Assembly (NCBI GenBank): GCA_035647075.1
Contig: DASROF010000006.1
Span: forward strand, 1-33,573
DNA: 33,573 bases
Direction of reading: 5' to 3'
Source of the DNA: Gp6-AA40 sp035647075
Lineage (GTDB): Bacteria; Acidobacteriota; Vicinamibacteria; Vicinamibacterales; UBA2999
Below the pieces are notes generated by a model. That model did not search any database. It worked only from the letters and a program-made list of their open reading frames with translations, and was not told where the DNA came from. A program made the translations under genes and the position numbers. Positions 1 through 7,949 of the stretch are shown one piece after another (position 1 is the first letter of the stretch; the number at the start of each line of letters is the position of its first letter).

Positions 1-1
1 C

Positions 2-523
2 AGGGACTTACCGACAGGGCGTTACAACGACTGCCAGACGATTGAAGAACTCCTGTTGAGAAGCAACGCTACGTACTTGACAGGCGGGCTGCGCGACTTG
101 CAGGAAATCCCGGATGGCTCTGTCGATTTCGTCTGGTCACATGCAGTCCTGGAGCATGTAAGACGTGACGAATTCCTGCCAACGATGAGGGAACTTCGTC
201 GGGTTCTCGCTCCGGGGGGCGTTGCCTCTCATCGCATTGATCTTGCTGATCACCTAGGGGGGGCCCTCAACAACTTACGCTTTCGCCGGACGTTATGGGA
301 GTCGTCCACGTGGTCGAGTTCTGGCTTTTATACAAACCGGATCCGTTACCGTGAAATGCTTGATCTGTTTCAGGAGGCCGGGTTTGCATCTGACGTCGTA
401 CGCGTGGATCGCTGGAAACAGTTGCCGACCCCTCGGCGAAAGCTCGATCGCGAGTTTCGCAATCAGCCCGATCAAGATCTTGTCGTGTCTGGTTTCGATG
501 TGATTCTCATGCCACGGCATTGA
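2..523 (+). CDS. Class I SAM-dependent methyltransferase, 5'-truncated by window edge
   Basis: The frame is open to the first bases of the window, so the gene begins upstream and only about 173 C-terminal residues are visible. The TTG at 56 is internal, not a start. The visible part has the late half of a Methyltransf_11-type fold: DGSVDFVWSHAVLEHV (motif II/post-II with the acidic residue and HAVLEH), then MRELRRVLAPGGV, typical of the helix and strand after motif III. The glycine-rich SAM loop is missing because it lies before the window. Substrate cannot be read from the sequence; the polysaccharide neighbours suggest a sugar or glycan-linked substrate. It converges with the large membrane-protein gene, with 11 bp between the stops. 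GC looks somewhat lower than in the housekeeping part, which is usual for surface-polysaccharide loci. Confidence 0.8.
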   Translation, partial: RDLPTGRYNDCQTIEELLLRSNATYLTGGLRDLQEIPDGSVDFVWSHAVLEHVRRDEFLPTMRELRRVLAPGGVASHRIDLADHLGGALNNLRFRRTLWESSTWSSSGFYTNRIRYREMLDLFQEAGFASDVVRVDRWKQLPTPRRKLDREFRNQPDQDLVVSGFDVILMPRH

Positions 524-534
524 GCTGTAACAGT

Positions 535-3189
535 TCAGTGCGACTGTGAGACTGCTACGGGCCACGCCTGGTCCATGAACATCAATCCATAGCGGCGGGC
601 TGTTTCATCTTCGGTGTAGTGACCGCAGATTCGAAGTAGTCCCGAACGGGTCTTGAGACGGCTCGTCTCGCCGACAAGCCACACCTGCCGGCCGTCCACA
701 GGATCGTACGTGAATAGAAAGTTCATGCCGGCCCGGATATTGGGAGCCTCGCCCTTCAACTCCACCACGCCGACAGTCCGCCGCAATTCGCTTTCTCTCA
801 CTACCGTGGGTGAGATCGCTCGTGGGGCCCGGTCGTCGTCGATGCGCAAACCCGCGTCATCATTCACCTCGACGACCAGAGCCTCACTGCCGTTCGGACA
901 CGATGGCCGGGGCAACGTCGGCATTGGCTCGCCGACCACGTACATGGTCCACGATGTCCCCATGACAACAGCGAGCAGGATCAAGGCGGCCGATTCTGAC
1001 AGTCGGATTGTCATGGCGCCTGCCGCCGGAGATGTTGCGGCTGTTCTTTTCAGGAAATAGCGCCGGATTCTGGTCAACCCCTTCACTGATGCGGCGATCC
1101 CAGCCGCCACGAGCAGCGCTAGCACCGGCATCGTGGCAGCATAGACGCGAAGTCCCGCATCGATGGGCGGCACGAGCGGAATCGAGGCGAAGTGGCCGGC
1201 CGCCATCGCCAGCACTAGCGCGTGCACGGGATCGCGCCACCTCCACACGCATGCACCGAACCCCAAGAGAGTGAGGATGTAGCACATGCCTTGGAGTGTC
1301 CGGGTCCGCGGGCCGTCCTGGATGAAAGCGAACGCGTGGTACTCCTGGTTCGGCAGGACATAGGCTTTCGCCATCTTGGCGAGGCCTTCCAGCAGTCCGC
1401 TCGGTCGAGCACGAAACGCTTGATACGCGAGTTTGTAAATCTCGCCACCCTCTTTGGCATCGGGATGGTCGATGTGGATCTGCCCCCAACCCTTCCCGCC
1501 CACGACAAGACCGTACAGTGTCTGCGAGTAGTTCGAGAACGCGGCATTGCCGGCTGCGGGGTTGGACAACGTCCTTCCCCAAACCAGGAACGTCGCAGCT
1601 GCGATTGCGATCGCGCACGTCGTGACCAGCGCCGACCTGATCTTGAGCCGTCTTCCTCCGCCGTCTTGCCGGAGGGACATAACGGCGACAGCTATGGCGG
1701 CGGGTAGCACGAAAAATGCGCCGGCCCTCGCCATCAACCCTCCGGTGAGCACCACCGCGCCGGATGCGTAGCTCCGAAGGTCCTGAAGCCGCACGCCACG
1801 GAGCAATGCGGTGAACGCCATCGTGCCGAGCAGGAACCCAAGATTCTCGGTCAACACAACGCCAGTGCCACCGTCGCGACGGTAAAACGCGAACAGGATG
1901 AGCGTGGCCGCCGTCGCGGCGGCGGACCCAAAACTCAGGCGGATCTCCCGGGCAAGGAGAAACGTGGCAATCGCATTCAAGGCCACCATGATTGCAAGGG
2001 CCGTGGAGAGCGAGCCTGTGACCGCGAGCAGGACCGCGAGGTACGCAGTGAACAGCGGCCGCCGCGCCGACCACGCCAGCGGCTGGCCCTCGAGCAGGCG
2101 ACTGGCTTCAAAGTAGTAGCCCTGCGCATCGGAGAAGGGCAACAGGCCACCGAGGGCGTTGTAGTGAATCGTGACGTCCTGCCACAGCGCCGCCAGTGCC
2201 AGCCCAAACAGCCCAAGTGTCACTGTCAAACCGAGCGAGCTCGACGGCCAACCTCGCCGAGCGTGCGCCAGCCAGAGAGCCGGCACCGCCGCTAGGATGA
2301 CGCGGCCGCCTCCAGCGTATGCCTGAGTCAGTACCCACTCCGGCCAGGCCATCGTCAGCGTGGCAACGAAAACGGCCACGGGTACCGCCAAGCAACCAAT
2401 ACGCGCGACGTGCCGTCTCCAGCCCGGCTGATCGAACCAACGCTGCTTCTGCTTTGACGATATCGAACCCGCTCGATCCCACGCGGCCGTGAGTGCGGGA
2501 CTCACTTCCCTGGCAGCAATGACGACCTCTGCAATCGAGACGCGGCTCATCACGATTCCCGCGTGTAGCGCCGCCACGAATCCCACGGCAAGCCAACTCA
2601 CCAGCGCCGCCCGCGCGACTCCGGGTCCGCCCGTTGCCATCACGGCGATCGCCGCGGCTGAGAGCACGACGAGCACCATCGGTCGAAGGCGCGGCACCCG
2701 GGGCGATACGGGCTCTCCGGAGTGCCAGAATCGAACGGCAACCGCCGCGAGCAACAGTGTCAGCACCCACGCGACGATGACCATCATCGGCAGCCGGGCC
2801 ACGGTCTCGAGACGGTAGATACGACCGTTCGTTCTGGGATCCGAGTTATCCGAGGCCGAGAGATAAACAGCTGTCGTCCAGTGCGAAAAGCGACCTTTGC
2901 CGACGACGCCGATGCCGACGTGCACAGCATGGGCAGGCCCCAGCTCGCGTGTATCCTCGAAGAGACGCGCTGAAGACCGTTGAACATGGCTCAGATCGTC
3001 GCTTGCGGCGACGAGCACTGGCGCGAACGGGCTCGAAGGAATAGAGGCGATGTAACTGGCACCGTCCACATGAGTCATGGACGTTGGGAAGATCAGGTGC
3101 GTCTCGCTGACGCCACGAACCGCGATGGCCACCGGAGCCAATCCGATGAGCAGGTAAGCCAAGCCCTGACGAACAGCAGCTGATGCCAT
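535..3189 (-). CDS. Large GT-C-like multi-spanning membrane protein (884 aa)
   Basis: Not recognised at gene level. There is an N-terminal membrane segment (about 8-28), then an extracytoplasmic stretch (30-130) with FSHW (101-104) and SDNSDPRTNG (113-122). About ten or more hydrophobic segments follow between 135 and 755, and a soluble beta-rich C-terminal tail of about 120 residues ends the protein. The central part (YYFEASRLLEGQPLAWSARR, then repeated membrane helices) resembles GT-C/GT39-like polyprenyl-phosphate-sugar transferases, with a DAQGYYFEA acidic patch where such enzymes have their catalytic loop. The likely role is transfer or modification of an exported glycan at the periplasmic face; this is inference. 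It is last in the minus-strand run, 6 bp after the preceding methyltransferase, so probably co-transcribed. The ATG at 3189 is preceded by GAGG about 11 nt upstream, which is weak. An O-antigen-ligase or polymerase-like role is an alternative. Confidence 0.75.
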   Translation of the reverse strand: MASAAVRQGLAYLLIGLAPVAIAVRGVSETHLIFPTSMTHVDGASYIASIPSSPFAPVLVAASDDLSHVQRSSARLFEDTRELGPAHAVHVGIGVVGKGRFSHWTTAVYLSASDNSDPRTNGRIYRLETVARLPMMVIVAWVLTLLLAAVAVRFWHSGEPVSPRVPRLRPMVLVVLSAAAIAVMATGGPGVARAALVSWLAVGFVAALHAGIVMSRVSIAEVVIAAREVSPALTAAWDRAGSISSKQKQRWFDQPGWRRHVARIGCLAVPVAVFVATLTMAWPEWVLTQAYAGGGRVILAAVPALWLAHARRGWPSSSLGLTVTLGLFGLALAALWQDVTIHYNALGGLLPFSDAQGYYFEASRLLEGQPLAWSARRPLFTAYLAVLLAVTGSLSTALAIMVALNAIATFLLAREIRLSFGSAAATAATLILFAFYRRDGGTGVVLTENLGFLLGTMAFTALLRGVRLQDLRSYASGAVVLTGGLMARAGAFFVLPAAIAVAVMSLRQDGGGRRLKIRSALVTTCAIAIAAATFLVWGRTLSNPAAGNAAFSNYSQTLYGLVVGGKGWGQIHIDHPDAKEGGEIYKLAYQAFRARPSGLLEGLAKMAKAYVLPNQEYHAFAFIQDGPRTRTLQGMCYILTLLGFGACVWRWRDPVHALVLAMAAGHFASIPLVPPIDAGLRVYAATMPVLALLVAAGIAASVKGLTRIRRYFLKRTAATSPAAGAMTIRLSESAALILLAVVMGTSWTMYVVGEPMPTLPRPSCPNGSEALVVEVNDDAGLRIDDDRAPRAISPTVVRESELRRTVGVVELKGEAPNIRAGMNFLFTYDPVDGRQVWLVGETSRLKTRSGLLRICGHYTEDETARRYGLMFMDQAWPVAVSQSH

Positions 3190-3195
3190 ACCCGA

Positions 3196-3981
3196 TCAGA
3201 CCTCAGCGGGAACGTCGCTGCGCCGCAACGTGATCGTCGCGAACATGGCGACCTCGTCCATCAGCGGTCGCATCATCCGCTCGACGCCGCGCCACGCGAT
3301 AAACGACCACCCAGGCATCAACGCGCGGAGCGAAATGCCTCCTGACAGGAGGTACCGCAGTGGCATGCCAGGCGTGATGTCTTCCACGGTCCACTGCGGG
3401 AACTCACGTTCGAACATCGCTCGATCGCGCGAGAACACGATCCATGGCAATGCACCATTCGCCGACGACAGCGGCCCAGTAGCCTCGAACTCCCACCGCG
3501 CGACGTCGGTTCGGAACGGCTCGTGGTGGAACCGGCCGTAGACGAACCGTGACCAGGTGGTCGACCACGGTTCGACCATCGCTATCACCCCGCCGGGGCG
3601 AACGCTTCGCGACGCTTCACGCATAAACGCGCGAACGTCTGGTACGTGATGGAATACGTCGGTCATCACGATCGCACGCAGGCTGCCAGCCGCGAACGGC
3701 AGCTGACAAGCGTCCGCGATCACGTCTAACTCTGAGCAGTGGAACACCTCGGATCGAATGACGTCTCGGACGTACTCTTGAAAGAATCCCGCCCCGGAGC
3801 CGACCTCGAGCACCCGTCCAGCGCCCGACGGAATTCGTTGCGCCAGGGTCGTGTACCACTCGTCGTAGATCCGCCGCAAGAACGGCTTCCCGGTGACGAT
3901 CGTGCGCCGAAGTTCCGTGGTCAATGGACTGTCGAGCGACATTCCACGGGTCAGCGGATGCTCGAGCCAGCGCGGCGCCAT
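3196..3981 (-). CDS. Class I SAM-dependent methyltransferase (261 aa)
   Basis: A complete Methyltransf_11-type protein. The SAM-binding motif I is VLEVGSGAGFF at residues 57-67. An acidic motif (CSELDVIADACQLPF) and the motif IV-like TDVFHHVPD follow, then SVRPGGVIAMVEPWS. The C-terminal half (WSFIAWRGVERMMRPLMDEV) is longer than the core fold and probably forms the substrate cap; the acceptor is unknown. It lies between the methyltransferase-GT2 fusion (3 bp upstream) and the 884-residue membrane protein (6 bp downstream), so all three are very likely translated from one message. The context points to methylation of a sugar, or of a lipid-linked precursor of the surface polysaccharide. The ATG at 3981 is the natural start because it falls directly after the upstream stop. 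Confidence 0.88.
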   Translation of the reverse strand: MAPRWLEHPLTRGMSLDSPLTTELRRTIVTGKPFLRRIYDEWYTTLAQRIPSGAGRVLEVGSGAGFFQEYVRDVIRSEVFHCSELDVIADACQLPFAAGSLRAIVMTDVFHHVPDVRAFMREASRSVRPGGVIAMVEPWSTTWSRFVYGRFHHEPFRTDVARWEFEATGPLSSANGALPWIVFSRDRAMFEREFPQWTVEDITPGMPLRYLLSGGISLRALMPGWSFIAWRGVERMMRPLMDEVAMFATITLRRSDVPAEV

Positions 3982-3984
3982 CGA

Positions 3985-5433
3985 CTACACGAATTTCAGA
4001 CGCCGCGCCGCAAACGCGACCATCCGCAGCAGCAGCCAGCCGTGGCGCCAGCGCTGGATGTTGGTGGTGCCGTACGTCCGCTCGCGGTAGCGGATGGGCA
4101 TGTCGACGATACGCAACGACAATCGGGCCGCTCCGAACAGCAGATCGAAATCGCCGAACGGATCGAAGTCGCCGAAATGCTGGCGGTTGGCGGCAATACG
4201 TTCGTAGTTCGCTTTCGTCAGCACCTTGGTGCCGCAGAGGGTGTCCTTAATCGGCTGGCCAAGCATCCACGAGAATGCCAGGCTGAAGAACTTGTTGCCG
4301 ATCAAATTGAAGAACCGCATCGCGCGCTTCTCCATGGGATACACGAGCCGCACGCCGTTCACGAACTCGGCGTCGTTGTCGCGCAGTGCGGCCACGAAGC
4401 GAGGCAAATCCTCCGGAGGTACGGTGAGATCGGCGTCGAGAATCATCAACACGTCACCCGTCGCGATCCGGAAGCCAAGACGAACCGCATCGCCCTTGCC
4501 GATTCCTTCCTGGCGAGCCAACTTCGCGCGACGCTCTGGATGCGTGGAGATCGCGCGCTCGATCGCTTCGTAGGTGTCGTCTTTCGAGTGACCTTCAATG
4601 AACACAAGCTCGGTGCCCGCGCCCATTTCTGGAGTGCGCGCAAAGATCTGCTCGATGTTCCCAGACTCGTTGCGAGCTGGGACGATCACAGAAACCAGAC
4701 CCGTGTCCGCCGCGGCGCCAAGGCGCCGCGGCCGGGCCACCATCATGTTGGTGAGCGCCAGGAGCCGGAACGGCCAGATCTTCGACAAATAGCGGTTGGC
4801 AACGGATGCCATGACGGGCGTCGGGATCGGCCAGATCACTTCCGGCCACTGGCGCACGACCTCGAAGCCGGCCAGGTGGAACAGGTTCGCGACGTCCTCG
4901 GTGGTCAACCAGTTCTGTTGCAGGCGCGGGCGGGCGATCCCGAGGCCAGAGGCGATCGACAGCGGCACCTCCCACAGACGGCTGTAGTTGTTCACAACAA
5001 CCCGTGTGCCTGAGTGACAGACCGTGGCAACCTGCTCGAGGACCCTCTGCACGTCCCAGAGGTCATTCATCAGATCGGACAGGATCACGACGTCGAATGT
5101 GCCTTCGATGCCCGCCAGGTCGTGCGCGTCGGCAACAGCAAACGTCAACTGCGGGTGGCGGCGCCGGGCTTCGTTCACCATCAGCGGCGAGAAGTCGATG
5201 CCGACGCCGTGCACCGGAGCGATAGCGGCGAGCAACTCACCGGTCGCGCAGCCGATTTCGAGCACACGTTGACCGCTTGGCACGTGCGCGGTGAAGACCT
5301 GCCGCAAGCGGCGTCGATAATAGCGACCGGCATCCGCACGCCCCTGCCCTGCCGCAACCGCCTCCCAATGCGCGACCCGGGACTGCGTGTAGCGGGCGTG
5401 ATCGGCGGCAGCTCCCCCAGTCTCGGTAATCAC
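3985..5433 (-). CDS. Bifunctional class I SAM methyltransferase / GT2 glycosyltransferase fusion (482 aa)
   Basis: Two complete domains lie in one frame. Residues about 1-235 are a SAM methyltransferase with VLEIGCATGEL at 57-67 and an acidic FDVVILSD segment. Residues about 245-482 are a DPM1-like GT-A glycosyltransferase: VSVIVPARNE at 247-256, GKGDAVRLGF, the DAD nucleotide/metal motif in LMILDADLTVPPEDL, and a GDFDLLFGAA segment with the YRERTYGTTNI tail typical of polyprenyl-phosphate sugar synthases. No transmembrane anchor follows. The frame is open further upstream, but the GTG at 5433 overlaps the stop of the upstream reductase gene as GTGA, which is the expected coupled junction. 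It probably loads a sugar onto a lipid carrier while methylating a related substrate. The fusion type exists in databases as I recall; the pairing with its neighbours is inference. Confidence 0.88.
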   Translation of the reverse strand: MITETGGAAADHARYTQSRVAHWEAVAAGQGRADAGRYYRRRLRQVFTAHVPSGQRVLEIGCATGELLAAIAPVHGVGIDFSPLMVNEARRRHPQLTFAVADAHDLAGIEGTFDVVILSDLMNDLWDVQRVLEQVATVCHSGTRVVVNNYSRLWEVPLSIASGLGIARPRLQQNWLTTEDVANLFHLAGFEVVRQWPEVIWPIPTPVMASVANRYLSKIWPFRLLALTNMMVARPRRLGAAADTGLVSVIVPARNESGNIEQIFARTPEMGAGTELVFIEGHSKDDTYEAIERAISTHPERRAKLARQEGIGKGDAVRLGFRIATGDVLMILDADLTVPPEDLPRFVAALRDNDAEFVNGVRLVYPMEKRAMRFFNLIGNKFFSLAFSWMLGQPIKDTLCGTKVLTKANYERIAANRQHFGDFDPFGDFDLLFGAARLSLRIVDMPIRYRERTYGTTNIQRWRHGWLLLRMVAFAARRLKFV

Positions 5434-6428
5434 GGCGCGTCCGGTACTCGATGCTCCCGATACCACTCGACGGTGCGCCGCAGCCCAGTGGCGAAGTCGA
5501 TCGACGACGTGAAGCCGAATGCTTCGCGCGCACGCGTGGTATCCAGCTTCCGACGCGGCTGGCCGTTGGGCTTGCCCGTGTCCCACACGATGCGGCCCGT
5601 GTAGCCGACTTCTCCGGCAATCATCTCCGCGAGTTCGCGGATAGCGATCTCGTAGGAAGAGCCCAGATTCACCGGGTCGCTCTTGTCATAGCGCTCCGCG
5701 GCGAGGACGATGCCCTCGGCGGCGTCATCGACGTACAGGAATTCCCGCGTCGGGCTGCCGTCGCCCCAGACGACCACTTCGCTCGCGCCGGATTCCTGGG
5801 CCTCGACGCATTTGCGAATCAGCGCCGGAATGACATGCGATGACGAGGGGTCAAAGTTGTCCCACGGGCCGTAGAGGTTAACGGGAAGCAGGAACACGGA
5901 GTTGTAGTCGTACTGGTCGCGATACGCGGCCGACTGCACCAGCAGCATCTTCTTAGCCAGTCCATATGGAGCGTTGGTCTCTTCCGGGTACCCGTCCCAG
6001 ATTGCGTCCTCGCGAAACGGCACCGGCGTGAACTTTGGATAGGCGCACACGGTGCCAATCGCGACAAACTTGGCCACGCCGGCCTGCCAGGCTTGGTGCA
6101 TCAACTGTACGCCCATCATCAGGTTGTCGTAGAAGAACTCGGCCGGATGCTCGCGATTGGCGCCGATGCCGCCGACGTTGGCGGCCAGGTGGATGATGAG
6201 ATCGACGGCTGTCGATTGCCCGTCGCGCGGGGTGGAGGTATCGGCGAGCAGCTGCCTGACAGCGGTGCCGTCCCGCAGATCGTAATCACGACGGCGCGGA
6301 ACAAACAGCGTCCTGACACCTTTCGCCTTCAGCGCGGTGACGACGGCACGCCCGAGAAACCCGCCTCCGCCTGTGACGATCACTCGCTTGCTGGACCAGG
6401 GATTGTCCCGATCGAGACGCCAAATCAT
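5430..6428 (-). CDS. fcl: GDP-L-fucose synthase-like NAD(P)-dependent epimerase/reductase (332 aa)
   Basis: An extended short-chain dehydrogenase. The Rossmann motif is VTGGGGFLGRAV near residue 19. HLAANVGGIGANREHP, YPEETNAPYGLAKK and WGDGSPTREFLYVDD are hallmarks of GDP-4-keto-6-deoxymannose 3,5-epimerase-4-reductases. The Tyr-x3-Lys pair is present (YGLAK). The catalytic Ser of the E. coli enzyme (GSSCIYP) is replaced by Thr (GTVCAYP), a conservative change. The family makes GDP-L-fucose from the product of GDP-mannose 4,6-dehydratase; no gmd gene is in this window, so the sugar is inferred. It is coupled to the downstream fusion gene by a GTGA overlap. The ATG at 6428 has no Shine-Dalgarno sequence. 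A colitose-type or other 6-deoxyhexose reductase is possible. Confidence 0.88.
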   Translation of the reverse strand: MIWRLDRDNPWSSKRVIVTGGGGFLGRAVVTALKAKGVRTLFVPRRRDYDLRDGTAVRQLLADTSTPRDGQSTAVDLIIHLAANVGGIGANREHPAEFFYDNLMMGVQLMHQAWQAGVAKFVAIGTVCAYPKFTPVPFREDAIWDGYPEETNAPYGLAKKMLLVQSAAYRDQYDYNSVFLLPVNLYGPWDNFDPSSSHVIPALIRKCVEAQESGASEVVVWGDGSPTREFLYVDDAAEGIVLAAERYDKSDPVNLGSSYEIAIRELAEMIAGEVGYTGRIVWDTGKPNGQPRRKLDTTRAREAFGFTSSIDFATGLRRTVEWYREHRVPDAP

Positions 6429-6519
6429 GGTGGGTATGGAGGAAATCGGCCTGGCAACCGGTCAGTTGACCGCCAATTCTCGCAGCCATAGCTCTGAAGG
6501 TCAATGCAACTGCCGTCGC

Positions 6520-7902
6520 TTACAAATACGCGGGCACCGCAACGACGATCAATGCGATGACATCGAGGACCGCAAACGCGGCGACCAACCCGATGGACCC
6601 GATGTGACGCAATCGCGCTGGCAGCCAGGCTGCCGTGCCGAGCCACATCAGGGTAAGCGTCGGCACGATCGCGGGGAACAGGTAGCGGCCCTGCGCGCCG
6701 ATCCGAACGCGCAGGAATACCCAGGCAAGAGCGGCGAGGAGGCACGCGAGGTTCAGGACAGCGAGGAGGATGACCCGTCTAGTGTCGGCCGAACGAGCAA
6801 ACCCTCGCACGGTACCTGTTATCGCGACCACTGTGACGACCGTCGCACCGACGACCCACCAGTGCGGCGCGAAGTAGCGCACCCAACCAAGTGAATACCA
6901 CCAACTCTCGAACAAAAAGGTGGTAAATCCTTCCGCGTACTCAAGACCTTCGGCGAATGATGCGGGCACGAGAGCCGCGCGCATGGAAATCTGCAATGGA
7001 TTCCGAATCGCCGGAATCGTCCATACCGCGACGACAATCCCGAGCACGGCCATCACCAGCACCGCGGCTGCCCAGCGGAACCGAAGCCGTTTCATCGCCG
7101 CCGCAACGGTCGCCACGAAGGCGACGGGAATGAGAACGATCCCCATCGGGTCGACCATCGCCGCTGCAATCGCAGCGAGCCACAGGACCGCGAGCGACCA
7201 GACAACATGCGCGCCACGCATTGCGCTCATCGTCTGCCACCAGAGGAGCGCCCCCGCAAAGTTCACGACCGCGTCAGGGGCGGCCGTGGTGGAGACGATT
7301 GCGAACTGCGGATGCAACGCCAGGAGGCTCGTAACGGTCGCAGCACTCAGTTCGTCGAGCGCCAACCTGGAACCAAGATACGCAACCCATAATGTGCCCA
7401 CGGCAAACAGCATTGACACCATCCGCGTCACATACAAGTCATGCTCGACGGTCGTGCGCAAGCCAAGCGATAGCAGCCACCCGACGCTGGCATAGTACGG
7501 TGGCGCATAGCTCGACGACTCCGGCACAAGACCAATCGTCGAGAAGACTGCACCTGTCTCAACGAAACGTGTCGGCGGCGGTCCAGGTGGCAGTGGCTGC
7601 TGGTAATGGCGCCACCAGCTGTGACGAATCATCGAGCGGATGATCTCGGCCTCGCGACCGCGGTCCCCTGCGTCGGTGCCGGTAATCCGGCTCCGCCAGA
7701 CTTCAGCCGCGGCCACGTGAATAGGTTCGTCCGGCTGCTGCCACGCCGGGATAAGCAGAATCGCCAGCGTCATCCGCGCCAGTAGCACGACGATGGCAAC
7801 GGCGAGCACCGGAGCGATCGTCCGGTCGACAACGGGAACGGTACGAGCGGAGATCACGACGGACTGTTCGTCTGCTCTTGGTAACGACGTAAAGTGAGTC
7901 AT
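6520..7902 (-). CDS. DUF2142-like polytopic membrane protein, putative GT-C glycosyltransferase (460 aa)
   Basis: A cytoplasmic N-terminus is followed by about ten hydrophobic segments. After the first membrane helix comes WQQPDEPIHVAAAEVW, whose PDEP.H pattern is the hallmark of DUF2142 proteins. PPYYASVGWLLSLGL follows later, and near the C-terminus GAQGRYLFPAIVPTL, also typical of that family. Members are presumed GT-C-type transferases acting on exported glycans, with the acidic residues of the first loop as candidate catalytic groups. The frame extends to a non-ATG codon at 7980, but that would overlap the divergent GT4 gene. The ATG at 7902 (MTHFTSLPRADEQ) leaves a 47-bp divergent intergenic spacer and is preferred. 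No Shine-Dalgarno is visible. It heads the minus-strand polysaccharide run; 91 bp separate it from fcl. Confidence 0.8.
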   Translation of the reverse strand: MTHFTSLPRADEQSVVISARTVPVVDRTIAPVLAVAIVVLLARMTLAILLIPAWQQPDEPIHVAAAEVWRSRITGTDAGDRGREAEIIRSMIRHSWWRHYQQPLPPGPPPTRFVETGAVFSTIGLVPESSSYAPPYYASVGWLLSLGLRTTVEHDLYVTRMVSMLFAVGTLWVAYLGSRLALDELSAATVTSLLALHPQFAIVSTTAAPDAVVNFAGALLWWQTMSAMRGAHVVWSLAVLWLAAIAAAMVDPMGIVLIPVAFVATVAAAMKRLRFRWAAAVLVMAVLGIVVAVWTIPAIRNPLQISMRAALVPASFAEGLEYAEGFTTFLFESWWYSLGWVRYFAPHWWVVGATVVTVVAITGTVRGFARSADTRRVILLAVLNLACLLAALAWVFLRVRIGAQGRYLFPAIVPTLTLMWLGTAAWLPARLRHIGSIGLVAAFAVLDVIALIVVAVPAYL

Positions 7903-7949
7903 TCTATGCGCGGTCTGCGATTTCAGAAACGCCAGTGGTGAGGAGCTGA

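Noticed and set aside
56..523. TTG at 56 as the start of a short methyltransferase
   Set aside because: The frame is open to the window edge, and the part lacking the SAM loop is not a complete enzyme; it is a truncated gene.
3739..5013. A 424-codon plus-strand open frame antisense to the methyltransferase-GT2 fusion
   Set aside because: High GC opens long antisense frames. The translation is rich in Arg, Gln and His with no fold or motif, while the minus strand has two full domains.
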